64,000 nt of DNA from Micavibrio sp. UBA5572 (GCA_002425415.1 DIMG01000010.1:10677-74676), one strand, 5' to 3'; counted from the first letter of the stretch, positions 1 to 9,161 are shown. Program-made: numbers and translations. The notes: a model not told the origin generated them from the sequence alone.

Positions 1-2148
1 CGCAGCAACAGATACAATCTGTTTCGGCGACACGTCGATATATTCGATAAGTTCTGGTATCGACATCAAGTTTTCACCAGCTTTACGGCAAGATACCAAG
101 TCGTTTGTGAATTCACCAACGTCACTCAGCTCAGCATTCGCCTGTGCAATCGTGTATTTAGCTTCTTCCATAGCGGACATGTAAATGACTTCGTCAGTTA
201 CCTTACCATCAACAACCTTGCGGTACGGCCCTTCAATGAAACCATACTGGTTGACGCGGGCAAAGGTCGCCAGCGAGTTAATCAGACCAATATTCGGACC
301 CTCAGGTGTTTCAATCGGGCAAATCCGTCCGTAGTGGGTCGGGTGCACGTCACGCACTTCAAAGCCCGCACGTTCACGGGTCAAACCGCCAGGACCGAGT
401 GCCGACAAACGACGTTTGTGGGTAATTTCGGACAATGGGTTGGTTTGATCCATAAACTGGGACAATTGTGATGATCCAAAGAACTCACGTACCGCCGCTT
501 GAGCCGGTTTGGAGTTAATCAAATCATGGGGCATGTAATTGTCGATGTCGACAGAAGACATCCGTTCACGAATCGCACGTTCCATCCGCATCAGACCCAA
601 ACGAACCTGATTTTCCATCAATTCACCAACCGAACGCACACGACGGTTGCCAAGGTTGTCGATATCATCGACTTCGCCGCGACCATCTTTGAGTTCGTGC
701 AGATATTTCAAAATAGACAAGATGTCTTCTTTGGTCAAAACGCGCAGCTCGTCACTTGCGGACAAATCAAGACGCGCATTCATTTTCACACGACCAACCG
801 CTGAGAGATCATAACGTTCCGGATCAAAAAACAACGAGTGGAACAGACCTTCTGCCGATTCGACTGTCGGTGGCTCACCCGGACGCATCACGCGGTAAAT
901 ATCGATCAGCGCTTCTTCGCGTGTATCGCATTTATCCGCCATCATTGTGGTGCGAATGTATGGGCCAATATTCAAGTGATCGACCCCCAAAACAGGCAGC
1001 TCTGTCGCACCCATTTCCAACAAGGTTGCAATGTCTTCTTCGGTCAATTCATGCCCTGCTTCGAACATCACCAAACCGGTATTCATATCCATGACATCAC
1101 TTGCCAGATAAGAACCGACAAGAACTTCTTCTTGAACGATAATTTCTTTCAAGCCATCTTCGGCCAATTTACGCGCGAGACGCGGCGTAATTTTTGTTCC
1201 AGCATCGGTCATCACTTTGCCAGATTTTGCATCAACCAAGTCATAGATCAACTTAACACCACGGAAACGCTCGGCATCAAATGCTGTTTTCCATCCCTTT
1301 TTGTCGTGGGTATAATTGACACTCTTATAGAACGTCGCGAGGATTTCCTCGTTGCTCATTCCCTGAACCAATAAAGGATCAATTTCACGGCCGTTTTGTT
1401 GGCATTCCAGAATATATTTTTCCGTTTCCGCACCATAAAGAGCGCGCAAAAATGTCGTGACCGGCAATTTGCGGCGGCGGTCAATCCGCACATTCAAGAT
1501 GTCTTTTGCATCAAATTCAAAATCAAGCCATGAGCCACGGTAAGGAATAATGCGTGCGGCAAACAAATATTTACCGGAAACGTGAGTTTTTCCACCATCA
1601 TGGTCAAAAAATACACCAGGAGAGCGGTGCATTTGGGAGACAATAACGCGCTCTGTTCCGTTGACAATAAATGTCCCGTTACGAGTCATCAGCGGCATAT
1701 CAACCATATACACGTCTTGTTCTTTAATATCGCGGATAGACCTCAAACCGGTTTCTTCATCCACATCAAAGACCGACAAACGCAAGGTGACACGCAATGG
1801 CGCAGCAAATGTCATGCTGCGGGTGTAACATTCCTCAACATCATATTTAGGATCTTCCAATTCGTATCTTACAAAATCAATCTCTGCTTTGTCTGCAAAA
1901 TCCTTAATCGGAAAGACAGTCGACAGAACTTCCTGCAGACCTTGCATTTTACGATCGTCAGCAGCGACATTCATTTGCAAGAATTGTTCGTAAGAATCTT
2001 TTTGAACCTCAATCAGGTTCGGCATCGCGGCAACTTCGCGGATTTTACCAAAGGAGCGACGAATACGTTTGCGTCCGGTAAAATTATCAACAATGGCAGA
2101 AGGAGAGAGAACAGGAGACGCTTTTTTTGCAGTCACAGTTTTTTTCAT
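1..2148 (-). CDS. rpoB: DNA-directed RNA polymerase subunit beta (5' part, runs off window)
   Basis: This is the first 716 codons of the RNA polymerase beta subunit, which forms the active-site cleft and carries the rifampicin pocket. The ATG is at 2148-2146, preceded by AAGGG about 7 nt upstream, and the frame is open to base 1. The rifampicin region reads [20 protein letters not shown] followed by [14 protein letters not shown]; the residues matching E. coli D516, H526 and S531 are unchanged, so no classic resistance mutation is seen (N518 is T and I530 is L). [16 protein letters not shown] follows. rplL lies upstream, but an extra gene separates the two. The C-terminal part, and probably rpoC, lie beyond the window edge. 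Confidence 0.98.
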   Translation of the reverse strand, partial: MKKTVTAKKASPVLSPSAIVDNFTGRKRIRRSFGKIREVAAMPNLIEVQKDSYEQFLQMNVAADDRKMQGLQEVLSTVFPIKDFADKAEIDFVRYELEDPKYDVEECYTRSMTFAAPLRVTLRLSVFDVDEETGLRSIRDIKEQDVYMVDMPLMTRNGTFIVNGTERVIVSQMHRSPGVFFDHDGGKTHVSGKYLFAARIIPYRGSWLDFEFDAKDILNVRIDRRRKLPVTTFLRALYGAETEKYILECQQNGREIDPLLVQGMSNEEILATFYKSVNYTHDKKGWKTAFDAERFRGVKLIYDLVDAKSGKVMTDAGTKITPRLARKLAEDGLKEIIVQEEVLVGSYLASDVMDMNTGLVMFEAGHELTEEDIATLLEMGATELPVLGVDHLNIGPYIRTTMMADKCDTREEALIDIYRVMRPGEPPTVESAEGLFHSLFFDPERYDLSAVGRVKMNARLDLSASDELRVLTKEDILSILKYLHELKDGRGEVDDIDNLGNRRVRSVGELMENQVRLGLMRMERAIRERMSSVDIDNYMPHDLINSKPAQAAVREFFGSSQLSQFMDQTNPLSEITHKRRLSALGPGGLTRERAGFEVRDVHPTHYGRICPIETPEGPNIGLINSLATFARVNQYGFIEGPYRKVVDGKVTDEVIYMSAMEEAKYTIAQANAELSDVGEFTNDLVSCRKAGENLMSIPELIEYIDVSPKQIVSVAA

Positions 2149-2501
2149 GTTTTGGCCCTTAACAGTCTGAAACAAATACGAGTTCAGTTTTCAACAATTT
2201 CGGAAAAATTGATTTTCATTCGACCCGTCTATCTGTATCAATCATGGCTTGCGGCGTTGCCAGATGATTACAAACGACAATACTTGAATGAAGCTCGACT
2301 TTTTTCCTTATGGGTCCGCAAATAAAACTCAACAGAAAATACGCATTTTTCTGTTGGGTATGGGGTTCTACCTTATCAAATGGCTTGAGTCTAGTAAAAA
2401 TTTCCAAATTTTTAACTTTTTTGGTTCAGGGAGACATTTGTTCTTATGTCATATCTTGCTTGACAGCCCGTTTAAACAATAGAATTGATGAGATCTATTT
2501 C
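2149..2501. other. Non-coding gap upstream of rpoB
   Basis: About 350 nt separate the DUF2817 gene stop from the rpoB start. The only clear structure is the hairpin at 2328-2358, annotated separately. I see no convincing -35/-10 pair on the minus strand and no plausible gene; the short ORFs here lack ribosome binding sites and family signatures. It probably holds the rpoB leader and perhaps a promoter. Confidence 0.5.
2328..2358 (-). promoter_or_regulatory. Hairpin in the rpoB leader
   Basis: CAACAGAAAA (2330-2339) pairs perfectly with TTTTCTGTTG (2347-2356) around a 7-nt loop, and the stem extends two more pairs with one G-U. On the minus strand a short T-rich run follows. It could be a weak terminator for the upstream gene, an attenuator, or an RNase processing stem, as known between rplL and rpoB in other proteobacteria. 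The structure is seen; its role is inferred. Confidence 0.45.
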
Positions 2502-3614
2502 TTAATTTAAATGATTATGTAATATTTTGTTCCACACATCTTGTGACTGGGTGATAACTGCTTGAGCCCAACCTTGTTGTGTGGGGCAAAAGGCTGTACG
2601 CATGCGTTGGATAATTATATCTTTACTTGCATGGTCATCATTATATTTTTCAGACAGCAAGGTTCGGTTCAAAATAGCCCCCAGAATATCAATGCCCGGT
2701 ATATGAGCCTGTGTCGTTCCGAATTCCAAGGTTATAGGATAAACATCAATTTCAGGAGGGAAGTTAAATGTCTTCCAGTACTCGCCTATATCTCCTGTAA
2801 CATTGGCAAAATATTCGTCTGTGACCCGTACTTTATCCGGCGCTATCAATTTTTGTGCCAGATTCTTTGTTTTTTCTCCAGCAGATTTGTCGAGGTATAA
2901 TTGTAAAACCCCGAAAGGCCCATCTCCGGTATGGCAATCAAAATGCCAGATTTTTTTGACGGCTGGTTTTATAATTTCTGTTGTGATAATTTCTTGCCAT
3001 GTCGTGCGTGCGCAGCATGGGCTTTGCCCCCCGTAATAGGGCAATGAGGGATTTGTGTATTGGCCTTGCACAAAATTTCGTTTGAATTCAGCCTGCCCTT
3101 GTTTCACGAAAGCTGTATAAAGCAGCCGCCCCCACATCATACCAAGGGATGGCGATGATAAATTGGCCTTATCAAACGCATTGGAAATGGCTGTATTCGC
3201 CTGCGTGGGAATAAAATCGGCAGACGCAAAATTGATAAAATTGCGAGCGGGATCTATATTTCTTCCTCCTTCCAGATCTTGATCTGTGCGCAAGGCATAA
3301 TATGCCCCATTGGGATTAAGGGCATGAACAAAAACAAATTTTGTATCGCTCAGATCGTGGTGGCTTGCCGCACGACCTACTGCATCAAGGCCGATTTGTT
3401 GAGCAACCGATCCAGCCGGAAGTTCTACGCCATGTAACCCCGATGACATGACAACAACTTTTGAGGCTGAATTATCCCCGATCACCGCAATATCCGTTGC
3501 CAGATCAACGTCAGTAAACCCCACGTAAGGCATATGATACAATTTTGCGCCGCTTTTTAATGCTCTCTCGCAAAATTTATCACGATTGTAACCGTATGTC
3601 TGAATCATCCCCAT
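2502..3614 (-). CDS. DUF2817 family M14-like metallopeptidase
   Basis: About 370 residues. The protein matches the DUF2817 family, relatives of M14 zinc carboxypeptidases. SGLHGVELPAG (about residues 58-68) supplies an HxxE zinc pair, FDCHTGDG (about 225-232) a third ligand His, and LEFGT (about 296-300) a candidate catalytic Glu. HALNPNGAYYALR and DPARNF are also typical. No signal peptide is seen, so it is probably cytoplasmic; its substrate is unknown. The reading frame extends upstream to 3728, but that part crosses the rplL terminator, so I start at the ATG at 3614 (3608 is equally possible; the ribosome site is weak). It sits between rplL and rpoB, an unusual place. Confidence 0.8.
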   Translation of the reverse strand: MGMIQTYGYNRDKFCERALKSGAKLYHMPYVGFTDVDLATDIAVIGDNSASKVVVMSSGLHGVELPAGSVAQQIGLDAVGRAASHHDLSDTKFVFVHALNPNGAYYALRTDQDLEGGRNIDPARNFINFASADFIPTQANTAISNAFDKANLSSPSLGMMWGRLLYTAFVKQGQAEFKRNFVQGQYTNPSLPYYGGQSPCCARTTWQEIITTEIIKPAVKKIWHFDCHTGDGPFGVLQLYLDKSAGEKTKNLAQKLIAPDKVRVTDEYFANVTGDIGEYWKTFNFPPEIDVYPITLEFGTTQAHIPGIDILGAILNRTLLSEKYNDDHASKDIIIQRMRTAFCPTQQGWAQAVITQSQDVWNKILHNHLN

Positions 3615-3672
3615 CACGTGCCATTCTAGCAAAGCTCTTTCTAGGAAATAGTTAACCCGATCCAAAATACTT

Positions 3673-3705
3673 AAAAAAAACACCCCCGATAATCGGGGGC
3701 GTTTT
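3673..3705 (-). terminator. Rho-independent terminator after rplL
   Basis: CCCCCGA (3683-3689) pairs with TCGGGGG (3693-3699) around a 3-nt loop. On the minus strand eight T residues follow (3680-3673). It lies about 25 nt beyond the rplL stop, so it should end or attenuate the rplJ-rplL transcript before the DUF2817 gene and rpoB. Confidence 0.85.
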
Positions 3706-3730
3706 AAAATATTCAGTTTGAAATCCAAAA

Positions 3731-4093
3731 CTATTTGAGAGAGACTTTCGCGCCTGCATCTTCAAGTTTTTTCTTGATTTCTTCAGCTTCACCTTTTGCA
3801 GCAGCTTCTTTAACTGCTTTTGGTGCGCCTTCAACAAGGTCTTTTGCTTCTTTCAGACCCAAACCGGTAATTTCACGTACAACTTTAATCACACCGATTT
3901 TGTTGTCGCCAGCGGCTTCAAGAACGATGTCAAAGCTGTCTTTTTCTTCAACCGGAGCAGCAGCAACTGCAGCAGCGGCAGGAGCAGCAGCAGAAACGCC
4001 CCATTTTTCTTCCAGAAGTTTTGCCAAATCAGCAGCTTCCATAACAGTCAAAGCCGAAAGGTCTTCTACGAGTTTTTCCAAGTTAGCAGCCAT
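3731..4093 (-). CDS. rplL: 50S ribosomal protein L7/L12
   Basis: 120 residues, the usual length. It is the acidic stalk protein that recruits translation GTPases to the ribosome. The N-terminal dimerisation helix ([20 protein letters not shown]) is followed by an Ala/Pro hinge (about residues 34-50) and the conserved C-terminal domain with [20 protein letters not shown] and [16 protein letters not shown] precedes the ATG at good spacing. It is co-transcribed with rplJ and followed by a strong terminator. Confidence 0.98.
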   Translation of the reverse strand: MAANLEKLVEDLSALTVMEAADLAKLLEEKWGVSAAAPAAAAVAAAPVEEKDSFDIVLEAAGDNKIGVIKVVREITGLGLKEAKDLVEGAPKAVKEAAAKGEAEEIKKKLEDAGAKVSLK

Positions 4094-4188
4094 AATTTAA
4101 TCTCCTTTTTGCAAAAATTAGCTACGATATTCAGTTTCGAAACGACCCTGTTATCAGGGCAGGTTCGGAATTTTTATAAAAAACAGAA

Positions 4189-4674
4189 TTAAGCCTGTTT
4201 TTCCGAGTAGGCATTGGCCAAACGTGCCAATTGTGCAGCCGGTGCTTGAATAAGACCGACTAATTGACCGCGAATCTGATCGAGTGTTGGCAATTTTGCT
4301 AATGTCTCAATCGCAGCAGGGTCAAGCTTCATTTCGCCGAAATATCCGCCGACAATTACCAATTTACCATTAAATTTTTTAGCAAAATCATAAATGGTTT
4401 TGGCCACAACCAAAGGCTCTTCAGTTGTGGTTGACAGTCCGGTTGGCCCTGTCAACATATCGTTGATTTCTTCGTGTTTAGTTCCCTTGATTGCGATTTT
4501 TGTCAATGTGTTCTTGGTGACCTTGTAACGGGCACCTTGAGCACGAAGACCTTGACGCAATTCAGTCACTTGCGCGACAGACATGCCAGTATTGTGGCTG
4601 ACAATCACGATTTCAGTGCTGCCGAGAGTCGATTTCAAGGCATCGATCTCTGTTTGTTTTTCAGCGCGATTCAT
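4189..4674 (-). CDS. rplJ: 50S ribosomal protein L10
   Basis: 161 residues. L10 anchors L7/L12 dimers to 23S rRNA and represses its own operon by binding the mRNA leader. The start at 4674 (MNRAEKQTEI) is fixed by AAGGAG a few bases upstream; the frame continues further upstream, but only through the leader hairpin. Family features include TVLTKIAI-like KVTKNTLTKIAIKGT, LTGPTGLS and KLVIVGGYFGE. The gap to rplL is 95 nt. Confidence 0.97.
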   Translation of the reverse strand: MNRAEKQTEIDALKSTLGSTEIVIVSHNTGMSVAQVTELRQGLRAQGARYKVTKNTLTKIAIKGTKHEEINDMLTGPTGLSTTTEEPLVVAKTIYDFAKKFNGKLVIVGGYFGEMKLDPAAIETLAKLPTLDQIRGQLVGLIQAPAAQLARLANAYSEKQA

Positions 4675-4877
4675 CGCTGTTCTCCTTAGTTTATTAGCCA
4701 ATAAAAAAGCGGCTCTTGTGAAGCCGCCCGTCCAAAACATCTTACAAATCTAAACCAACCCACACACCAAATCTTACGACCTAGTCTGTGTTACGATTGG
4801 CCTATCTGTACAGGTGGGCTAACCCATTATTTTCCAAGGAAGCTCCTTAAAGAAAACCTGTAGTCCGGGACAGGAAT
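4675..4877 (-). ncRNA. Putative ribosomal protein L10 leader (rplJL autoregulatory leader)
   Basis: About 200 nt lie between the predicted transcription start and rplJ, the size expected of an L10 leader. The minus strand contains ACAGG and CACCTGT segments near a small AAGGAGCTTCCTT hairpin, resembling the L10-binding fold. Near rplJ a GCGGCT/AGCCGC hairpin (4709-4727) is followed by six T residues, which looks like an intrinsic attenuator. The hairpins and position are seen; assignment to the Rfam L10 leader family is inferred and needs a covariance-model search. Confidence 0.55.
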
Positions 4878-4883
4878 GGGGCG

Positions 4884-4912
4884 TTTATAGGGGATTGGTG
4901 GAGGGACGTCAA
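4884..4912 (-). promoter_or_regulatory. Sigma70-type promoter of rplJ-rplL
   Basis: On the minus strand TTGACG (4912-4907) and TATAAA (4889-4884) are separated by exactly 17 nt, a near-consensus vegetative promoter. Transcription would start near 4877, about 200 nt before rplJ. It sits just after the terminator of the upstream gene, so the ribosomal operon has its own promoter. Confidence 0.75.
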
Positions 4913-4920
4913 GGTTTTTT

Positions 4921-4945
4921 ACAAAAAAAGCCCCGAAGGGCTCTT
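4921..4945 (-). terminator. Terminator closing the T4BSS gene run
   Basis: On the minus strand a stem AGCCC/GGGCT (4942-4938 with 4933-4929) with a 4-nt loop is followed by seven T residues (4929-4923). It lies about 20 nt after the stop of the TcpQ-domain gene and separates the secretion genes from the rplJ promoter. Confidence 0.75.
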
Positions 4946-4964
4946 TCAATATTCTGGCACTATT

Positions 4965-5930
4965 CTAGTTGATCATTAAAACCGAAGGGCCATTTGGTAA
5001 GTTCGGGTAAAGGCGACCCCTAGGGCGCGGTGTTTCACGAGAATATTGTGATAACAAATTCGCAATAGCCTCATCATACGTCCCTTCAAAGGAAAAAGCA
5101 TTATTGATCGGGTAGTCATAAGGACTACTCCATTCAACTTCCACTTGAGCTAATTTACTCCAGTCTTCTACAACTTCTTTCAAAGTAAAACCAGGACGCG
5201 CTTTCCAAGTGTGTTTTAATACCGATTTCATAACAGGAACTTTTTGCTCCTGTTTTTCTTCTGCTACTTCAAGCTCAACAGGAGCAACCACTTCAGGGGC
5301 GGCTTGCTGCCGAGTGCCGATCACCAGCATCTGATCCTGAACTGCCGAAATCAGGTTATGAGACTCCAACGCATCATTCAAGACATCTTGCCATGGTTTA
5401 CCACCGCGCCACGACACCAAAAGACCAGCATCAGCACTGTTGTTAAACGCATAGGCATATTGTGACGGGACAATATCACGCAAAGCCAAGGCCAAAGGAA
5501 TCTCTTTACCAAACCCTTCCAGAACTGGCAGATCCGCAACAGGGGGTGGCGCTGAAACACTTTCAGTGTTTTGAGGTTGCGGTAATTCTTGTTCTTCAGA
5601 TGTCAGTGAAACAGGGGCAGACTCGTCTTCTGTTGTTTGCATTGGCGCAGCGGTGTCTTGCTCCACCTCTAATATACCGATAGGGGGCAATTCCTGAGAA
5701 TCAACATTTGTTACAGGAACAGGAAGCGTTTCTACCGCATCAGGATCCGGAGTCAGAGGCCCTGAATCCGTCATGGACTCTGCTATCCCAGAAGCAGCCA
5801 CAGTGGCGGAACCTAATTCCTGAACCTTTTGAGGGGGAGGTGTCCAATCAAACCCAGCCTGTGCCATCATAGGAAACCCTATCAAGCCAACCGATACAAC
5901 TGCGCTGAACGCTATATTTTTTAGCAACAT
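4965..5930 (-). CDS. Exported TcpQ-domain protein of the T4BSS locus
   Basis: 321 residues. A signal peptide (MLLKNIAFSAVVSVGLIGF with probable cleavage after MAQA) leads into a long Pro/Glu/Thr-rich linker (about residues 35-140). The globular region GFGKEIPLALALRDIVPSQY and a second unit, TWKARPGFTLKEVVEDWSKL with VEVEW, resemble TcpQ/PilL C-terminal domains, which act with secretins or outer-membrane cores of pili and conjugation systems. The start is set by GGAGAAG just before the ATG at 5930; the frame extends further but without a ribosome site. It is the last gene before the terminator and follows icmT. A role in the outer-membrane or periplasmic part of the machine is inferred. Confidence 0.7.
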   Translation of the reverse strand: MLLKNIAFSAVVSVGLIGFPMMAQAGFDWTPPPQKVQELGSATVAASGIAESMTDSGPLTPDPDAVETLPVPVTNVDSQELPPIGILEVEQDTAAPMQTTEDESAPVSLTSEEQELPQPQNTESVSAPPPVADLPVLEGFGKEIPLALALRDIVPSQYAYAFNNSADAGLLVSWRGGKPWQDVLNDALESHNLISAVQDQMLVIGTRQQAAPEVVAPVELEVAEEKQEQKVPVMKSVLKHTWKARPGFTLKEVVEDWSKLAQVEVEWSSPYDYPINNAFSFEGTYDEAIANLLSQYSRETPRPRGRLYPNLPNGPSVLMIN

Positions 5931-6056
5931 TAACTTCTCCACAAGCCAATTAAAATCGGCACAATAAAATGCCATAGTTTCCTAACATACGTTCCAAGCC
6001 ATTAAAACTCAAGAAACAATCTACCAGAATATGGGCAGAATTATAAAGCGATTCCT

Positions 6057-6359
6057 TTAACGCCCGTAATCTTTTAGTTTTCTATGGCGAAACTTTGTTA
6101 ATCCAGGGCGGTAATTGCCAAAAAGAAACAAACGGGACGATCTGAGCGCTGCAGGAAAGGTCAACCCTTTTTTCTCCAACAACCAAAAGAAAAGTGTTAC
6201 CACAAAACATAAAACAAGCGTTGAGATCCGTGCATAGAATAAAAGTATGCAAAATGGAATAATCGCACGAACATCAAAGCCAAAAAAACGAACTGGCCGC
6301 ATTGAATTTCTCCAATGCCAATTCATCTGCTCTTGCATATCCGATATTTGATTGGCCAT
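6057..6359 (-). CDS. icmT: IcmT/TraK-like T4BSS membrane protein
   Basis: 100 residues. The segment MNWHWRNSMRPVRFFGFDVR followed by AIIPFCILLFYARISTLVLC matches the IcmT family (TraK of IncI plasmids): a short Trp/Arg-rich N-terminus, an RPxRFFxFDxRA motif and two close membrane segments (about residues 30-65). IcmT is a small inner-membrane part of the Dot/Icm apparatus, reported in Legionella to affect effector export and host egress. The ribosome site is weak. It lies 59 nt after dotB, in the same order as traJ-traK of plasmid R64. Confidence 0.75.
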   Translation of the reverse strand: MANQISDMQEQMNWHWRNSMRPVRFFGFDVRAIIPFCILLFYARISTLVLCFVVTLFFWLLEKKGLTFPAALRSSRLFLFGNYRPGLTKFRHRKLKDYGR

Positions 6360-6418
6360 ATTTTCAGTCTAACGCGAAAGTCTATTCAGAAGGTTAATAA
6401 TCTCAATGGCAGGAAATC

Positions 6419-7579
6419 CTAGCCCGAACCGCCACCAGCCGTCAAAATCAGGTAGAACCGCTTTTCAATCAGTCCTTTTTCAAAGACCATCGTAGCAGAT
6501 TTATTCATTGTCCGTCCATAAAACGGGATCATCCGTTGAATTTCTACGCCCCATTGATCGAAATCCATGTCCAAAAGCTTTTCTCGTACTTCATCCGGAA
6601 AAACCATCCATTCACGAACACCAATCCGGCCACCATTGACTTTTGGAACCAATGCTTGTGTTACGATCATACGCATGGTTTCCATCAATGCGTAGGCACG
6701 TTCCGAACGCTCTTCTTTTTCAAATGCAGAAATCATCCGACGAATTGTTGAGGCCACTCCCGTGGTGTGCGTTGTCGTATAAACAGCGTGACCTGTCTGC
6801 GCTGCTTCAATTGCTGCGGAAATAGTCTCGCGGTCACGAGCTTCCCCCACTAGAATAATCTGGGGTTTGCGACGCAACGCATTTCTAACGCCGTGAGCAA
6901 AATCGGGTAAGTGACGTGGAATTTCAGTCTGGGATACCAAAGATCTGGGAGAATGAATGGCATCGTAGGTAAATTCAATTGGCGCTTCATAGGTCAACAT
7001 TTTACCACACCCTTGCGGGCGTTCCATCATCATACGGTTTCCGGCGGCAAGAAGGGTTGTTTTACCCGAACCCGTTGGACCAGTAATAACCACCATTCCT
7101 TGACGGGGAGCCCAGCCATCAATGATTGGTTGCTCAATATTCAGATCTTCCATGCGTGGAGGTTCTGCAGGCATAACCCGCATTGTAATCTGGGCGGCAT
7201 CGCGACCACGCGCCAAAATCGCCGTGATATTCACACGAAAACGGGAACGGGAATAGCGATCAGGGCGAATTTCATACGAGATGTCCAAATCACGACCAGA
7301 GGCCAAACGCGCAGAAGCGTCTGCTCCATAAATCTTGGTCAAAAAGGCATTCATATCCGCAGCATCCAAAGGCCGATAGGTGGATGGATACAAAATACCA
7401 TGCACCTCGGTATAAACCGGACGATCTGTCTGGATAGAAATATCGGATGCCCCTTTTTTTACGCAAAAGAGCAAAAAGGCATCAACATGTTCTTCGGAAA
7501 AACGGTGAGGTTCATCAGGCCATGTTTCAACGAGAGACTGATCTCCCTTGACCAGACTTACCGGCTTGCGGGCTGCCAT
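6419..7579 (-). CDS. dotB: DotB-type secretion ATPase (PilT/VirB11-like)
   Basis: 386 residues. It is the hexameric cytoplasmic ATPase that powers type IVB secretion (DotB, or TraJ of R64). Walker A is GPTGSGKT (residues 167-174), the Asp box follows at LTYEAPIEF (about 195-203), Walker B-like ILVGEARDRET at 242-252, and the His box TGHAVYTTTHT at 262-272. The N-terminal domain (about 25-150) is the usual PAS-like half. The start overlaps the end of dotC by 22 nt, suggesting translational coupling. All catalytic motifs are intact. Confidence 0.93.
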   Translation of the reverse strand: MAARKPVSLVKGDQSLVETWPDEPHRFSEEHVDAFLLFCVKKGASDISIQTDRPVYTEVHGILYPSTYRPLDAADMNAFLTKIYGADASARLASGRDLDISYEIRPDRYSRSRFRVNITAILARGRDAAQITMRVMPAEPPRMEDLNIEQPIIDGWAPRQGMVVITGPTGSGKTTLLAAGNRMMMERPQGCGKMLTYEAPIEFTYDAIHSPRSLVSQTEIPRHLPDFAHGVRNALRRKPQIILVGEARDRETISAAIEAAQTGHAVYTTTHTTGVASTIRRMISAFEKEERSERAYALMETMRMIVTQALVPKVNGGRIGVREWMVFPDEVREKLLDMDFDQWGVEIQRMIPFYGRTMNKSATMVFEKGLIEKRFYLILTAGGGSG

Positions 7580-8460
7580 GTTTGAGATCCTGAAATGAGC
7601 TGTGGCGTTCCAGTGATAACAACAGCGCGGTCACCAATTCTCATGGTTTCCGCTTCTCCCGTTACACCGCGATCAATTTGTTGTGCAAAGGGCGCTGACA
7701 CCATGCCTTGAGCTAACAATTTTCTGTAGCGAACCATGCCATCAAAATCTGCGGCCAGACGATTCAAATCTTCTTCAAATACTTCACTGCCCTGCGAATA
7801 GCCCTCTATCCAGCCCTTTTTAACAAGATCACGCCAGAAAATGCGCTCTTCCTCATTTTTCGGGCGAAGAATTTCAGGAGGCTCTTCAACTTTCCCCCAA
7901 CCTCTTTCGAGATATGTTCTCCAGTTTTTGGGAGCGGAGACAATTTTTACATTTTCATTAATACGATAGATCGCATCGGATACTGCAGCCGACTGACCAT
8001 CCCCTTCAATCAAAAGTGCATTCAGGGATTCAGAAATAATCGGGGGTTCGATCATAAAACCGGAAGGTGCCGCAATCAAAAGCTGACGAAAATTGAAAAC
8101 CTTGTCCAGATAGCTGGCTCGAACATCCAATTCCTTACGTATTTCATAGCTTCTGGCGGCTAATCCACCTCGTGCGCCGTATGACAGAGCCGCTTCTTTC
8201 ATAGCTTCACGGCGAATATCGACTGGAAGGCCTTTTTCTCCGGATTTTTCAACATAGCCCGGAATTTCTTGCAGAGCTTCCATGGGTTGTGGGATTGAGT
8301 TTTCAACACCATAATTTCTGGTTGTAGCCTCTTCCGGTGTTTTTGTTAGCTCAAGAGATTGAGCCTGAACCGGATATGTCCATATTCCAGTAAACAACAG
8401 CACTACGGCACAAAGTCCTGAAATTCCGGCTTTATTGTTTTTATATAAATGCTGGGTCAT
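7558..8460 (-). CDS. dotC: DotC-like T4BSS outer-membrane complex protein
   Basis: 300 residues. DotC, with DotD and DotH, forms the outer-membrane ring of the Dot/Icm core (TraI in R64). Family features are REAMKEAALSYGARGGLAAR, LDKVFNFRQLL, MIEPPIISE, NWRTYLERGW, ERIFWRDLVKKGWIEGY and DFDGMVRYRKLL. The N-terminus is an ordinary signal peptide ending near YPVQAQ; I see no lipobox cysteine at the cleavage point, whereas Legionella DotC is a lipoprotein. It overlaps dotB at its 3' end and follows dotD by 24 nt. Confidence 0.9.
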   Translation of the reverse strand: MTQHLYKNNKAGISGLCAVVLLFTGIWTYPVQAQSLELTKTPEEATTRNYGVENSIPQPMEALQEIPGYVEKSGEKGLPVDIRREAMKEAALSYGARGGLAARSYEIRKELDVRASYLDKVFNFRQLLIAAPSGFMIEPPIISESLNALLIEGDGQSAAVSDAIYRINENVKIVSAPKNWRTYLERGWGKVEEPPEILRPKNEEERIFWRDLVKKGWIEGYSQGSEVFEEDLNRLAADFDGMVRYRKLLAQGMVSAPFAQQIDRGVTGEAETMRIGDRAVVITGTPQLISGSQTWQPASR

Positions 8461-8484
8461 GCCCTTTTACCCCGAATAATATCG

Positions 8485-9009
8485 TTAGAATTCCTTGGAG
8501 ACGTCGCCCAGTCCTGTGACAGGCGAATAGCTCAGTTCCACAACCTTGTCGACCGAGTTAACGTGAACATTTGCCCGTGGACCCAATTGCAAGCCAATTG
8601 AACGCAAAATTTCTATGACCGGTTTGTTGGTTACATTTACTTCAACAACGACCGGTGTCGCTGGTGCTGCACCCAATGTTACGAATTTGTATCCGGAACG
8701 ATCTGCCAACATTTTTGTTATCGAATCAACAGGGCCTACCCAGTTGATAGTTACCGCACGGCGCAATTCAGCCGGAACGTTTCCAACAGCCGGTACACCA
8801 GCTTCCGGTGTCCGTTTTTGTTCAACAGCCGCCAAAGTTTCAAGCGCATTAGATGCGCGGTCTGCAGCCTGAGCCAACATCATGGAGACTTTATCAGGTT
8901 GAGCCACTAGTTGAGGGTCTTTAACCTTAACAGGAGAGTAGGTTTCACAGGCAGACAATGCTACCGACAAAACGCATAAAGAAAATACCAGAAAAATGGA
9001 ACGTAACAT
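8485..9009 (-). CDS. dotD: DotD-like lipoprotein
   Basis: 174 residues from the ATG at 9009. The N-terminus MLRSIFLVFSLCVLSVALSAC carries a lipobox (LSAC, Cys21). The C-terminal domain (about residues 85-165), with SITKMLADRSGYKF and NKPVIEILRSIGLQLG, has the secretin N0-like fold known for DotD (TraH of R64), which places DotH at the outer membrane. The frame continues 24 codons upstream, but that would bury the signal sequence, so the internal ATG is preferred although its ribosome site is weak. The order dotD-dotC-dotB-icmT matches traH-traI-traJ-traK. Confidence 0.88.
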   Translation of the reverse strand: MLRSIFLVFSLCVLSVALSACETYSPVKVKDPQLVAQPDKVSMMLAQAADRASNALETLAAVEQKRTPEAGVPAVGNVPAELRRAVTINWVGPVDSITKMLADRSGYKFVTLGAAPATPVVVEVNVTNKPVIEILRSIGLQLGPRANVHVNSVDKVVELSYSPVTGLGDVSKEF

Positions 9010-9161
9010 TGTGCCTAAACACCCTTTTTGCCAAAAAAACCTACCCCGAGCACTCGGAGACCGATGAAAGTCATAACACATTAGCGGTTTAGCTGACTCG
9101 AAACAAGCACCTTAATGCCGTATTTGACAGGATATTTCATTTTTTTAAAAAAATTGAGGAC

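Noticed and set aside
499..1374. Plus-strand ORFs inside rpoB
   Set aside because: They are antisense to an unambiguous rpoB coding sequence.
3615..3728. N-terminal extension of the DUF2817 frame to 3728
   Set aside because: It crosses the rplL terminator, lacks a ribosome site and has no family similarity.
3735..4100. 121-codon plus-strand ORF opposite rplL
   Set aside because: It is a shadow of the Ala-rich rplL sequence with no start signal of its own.
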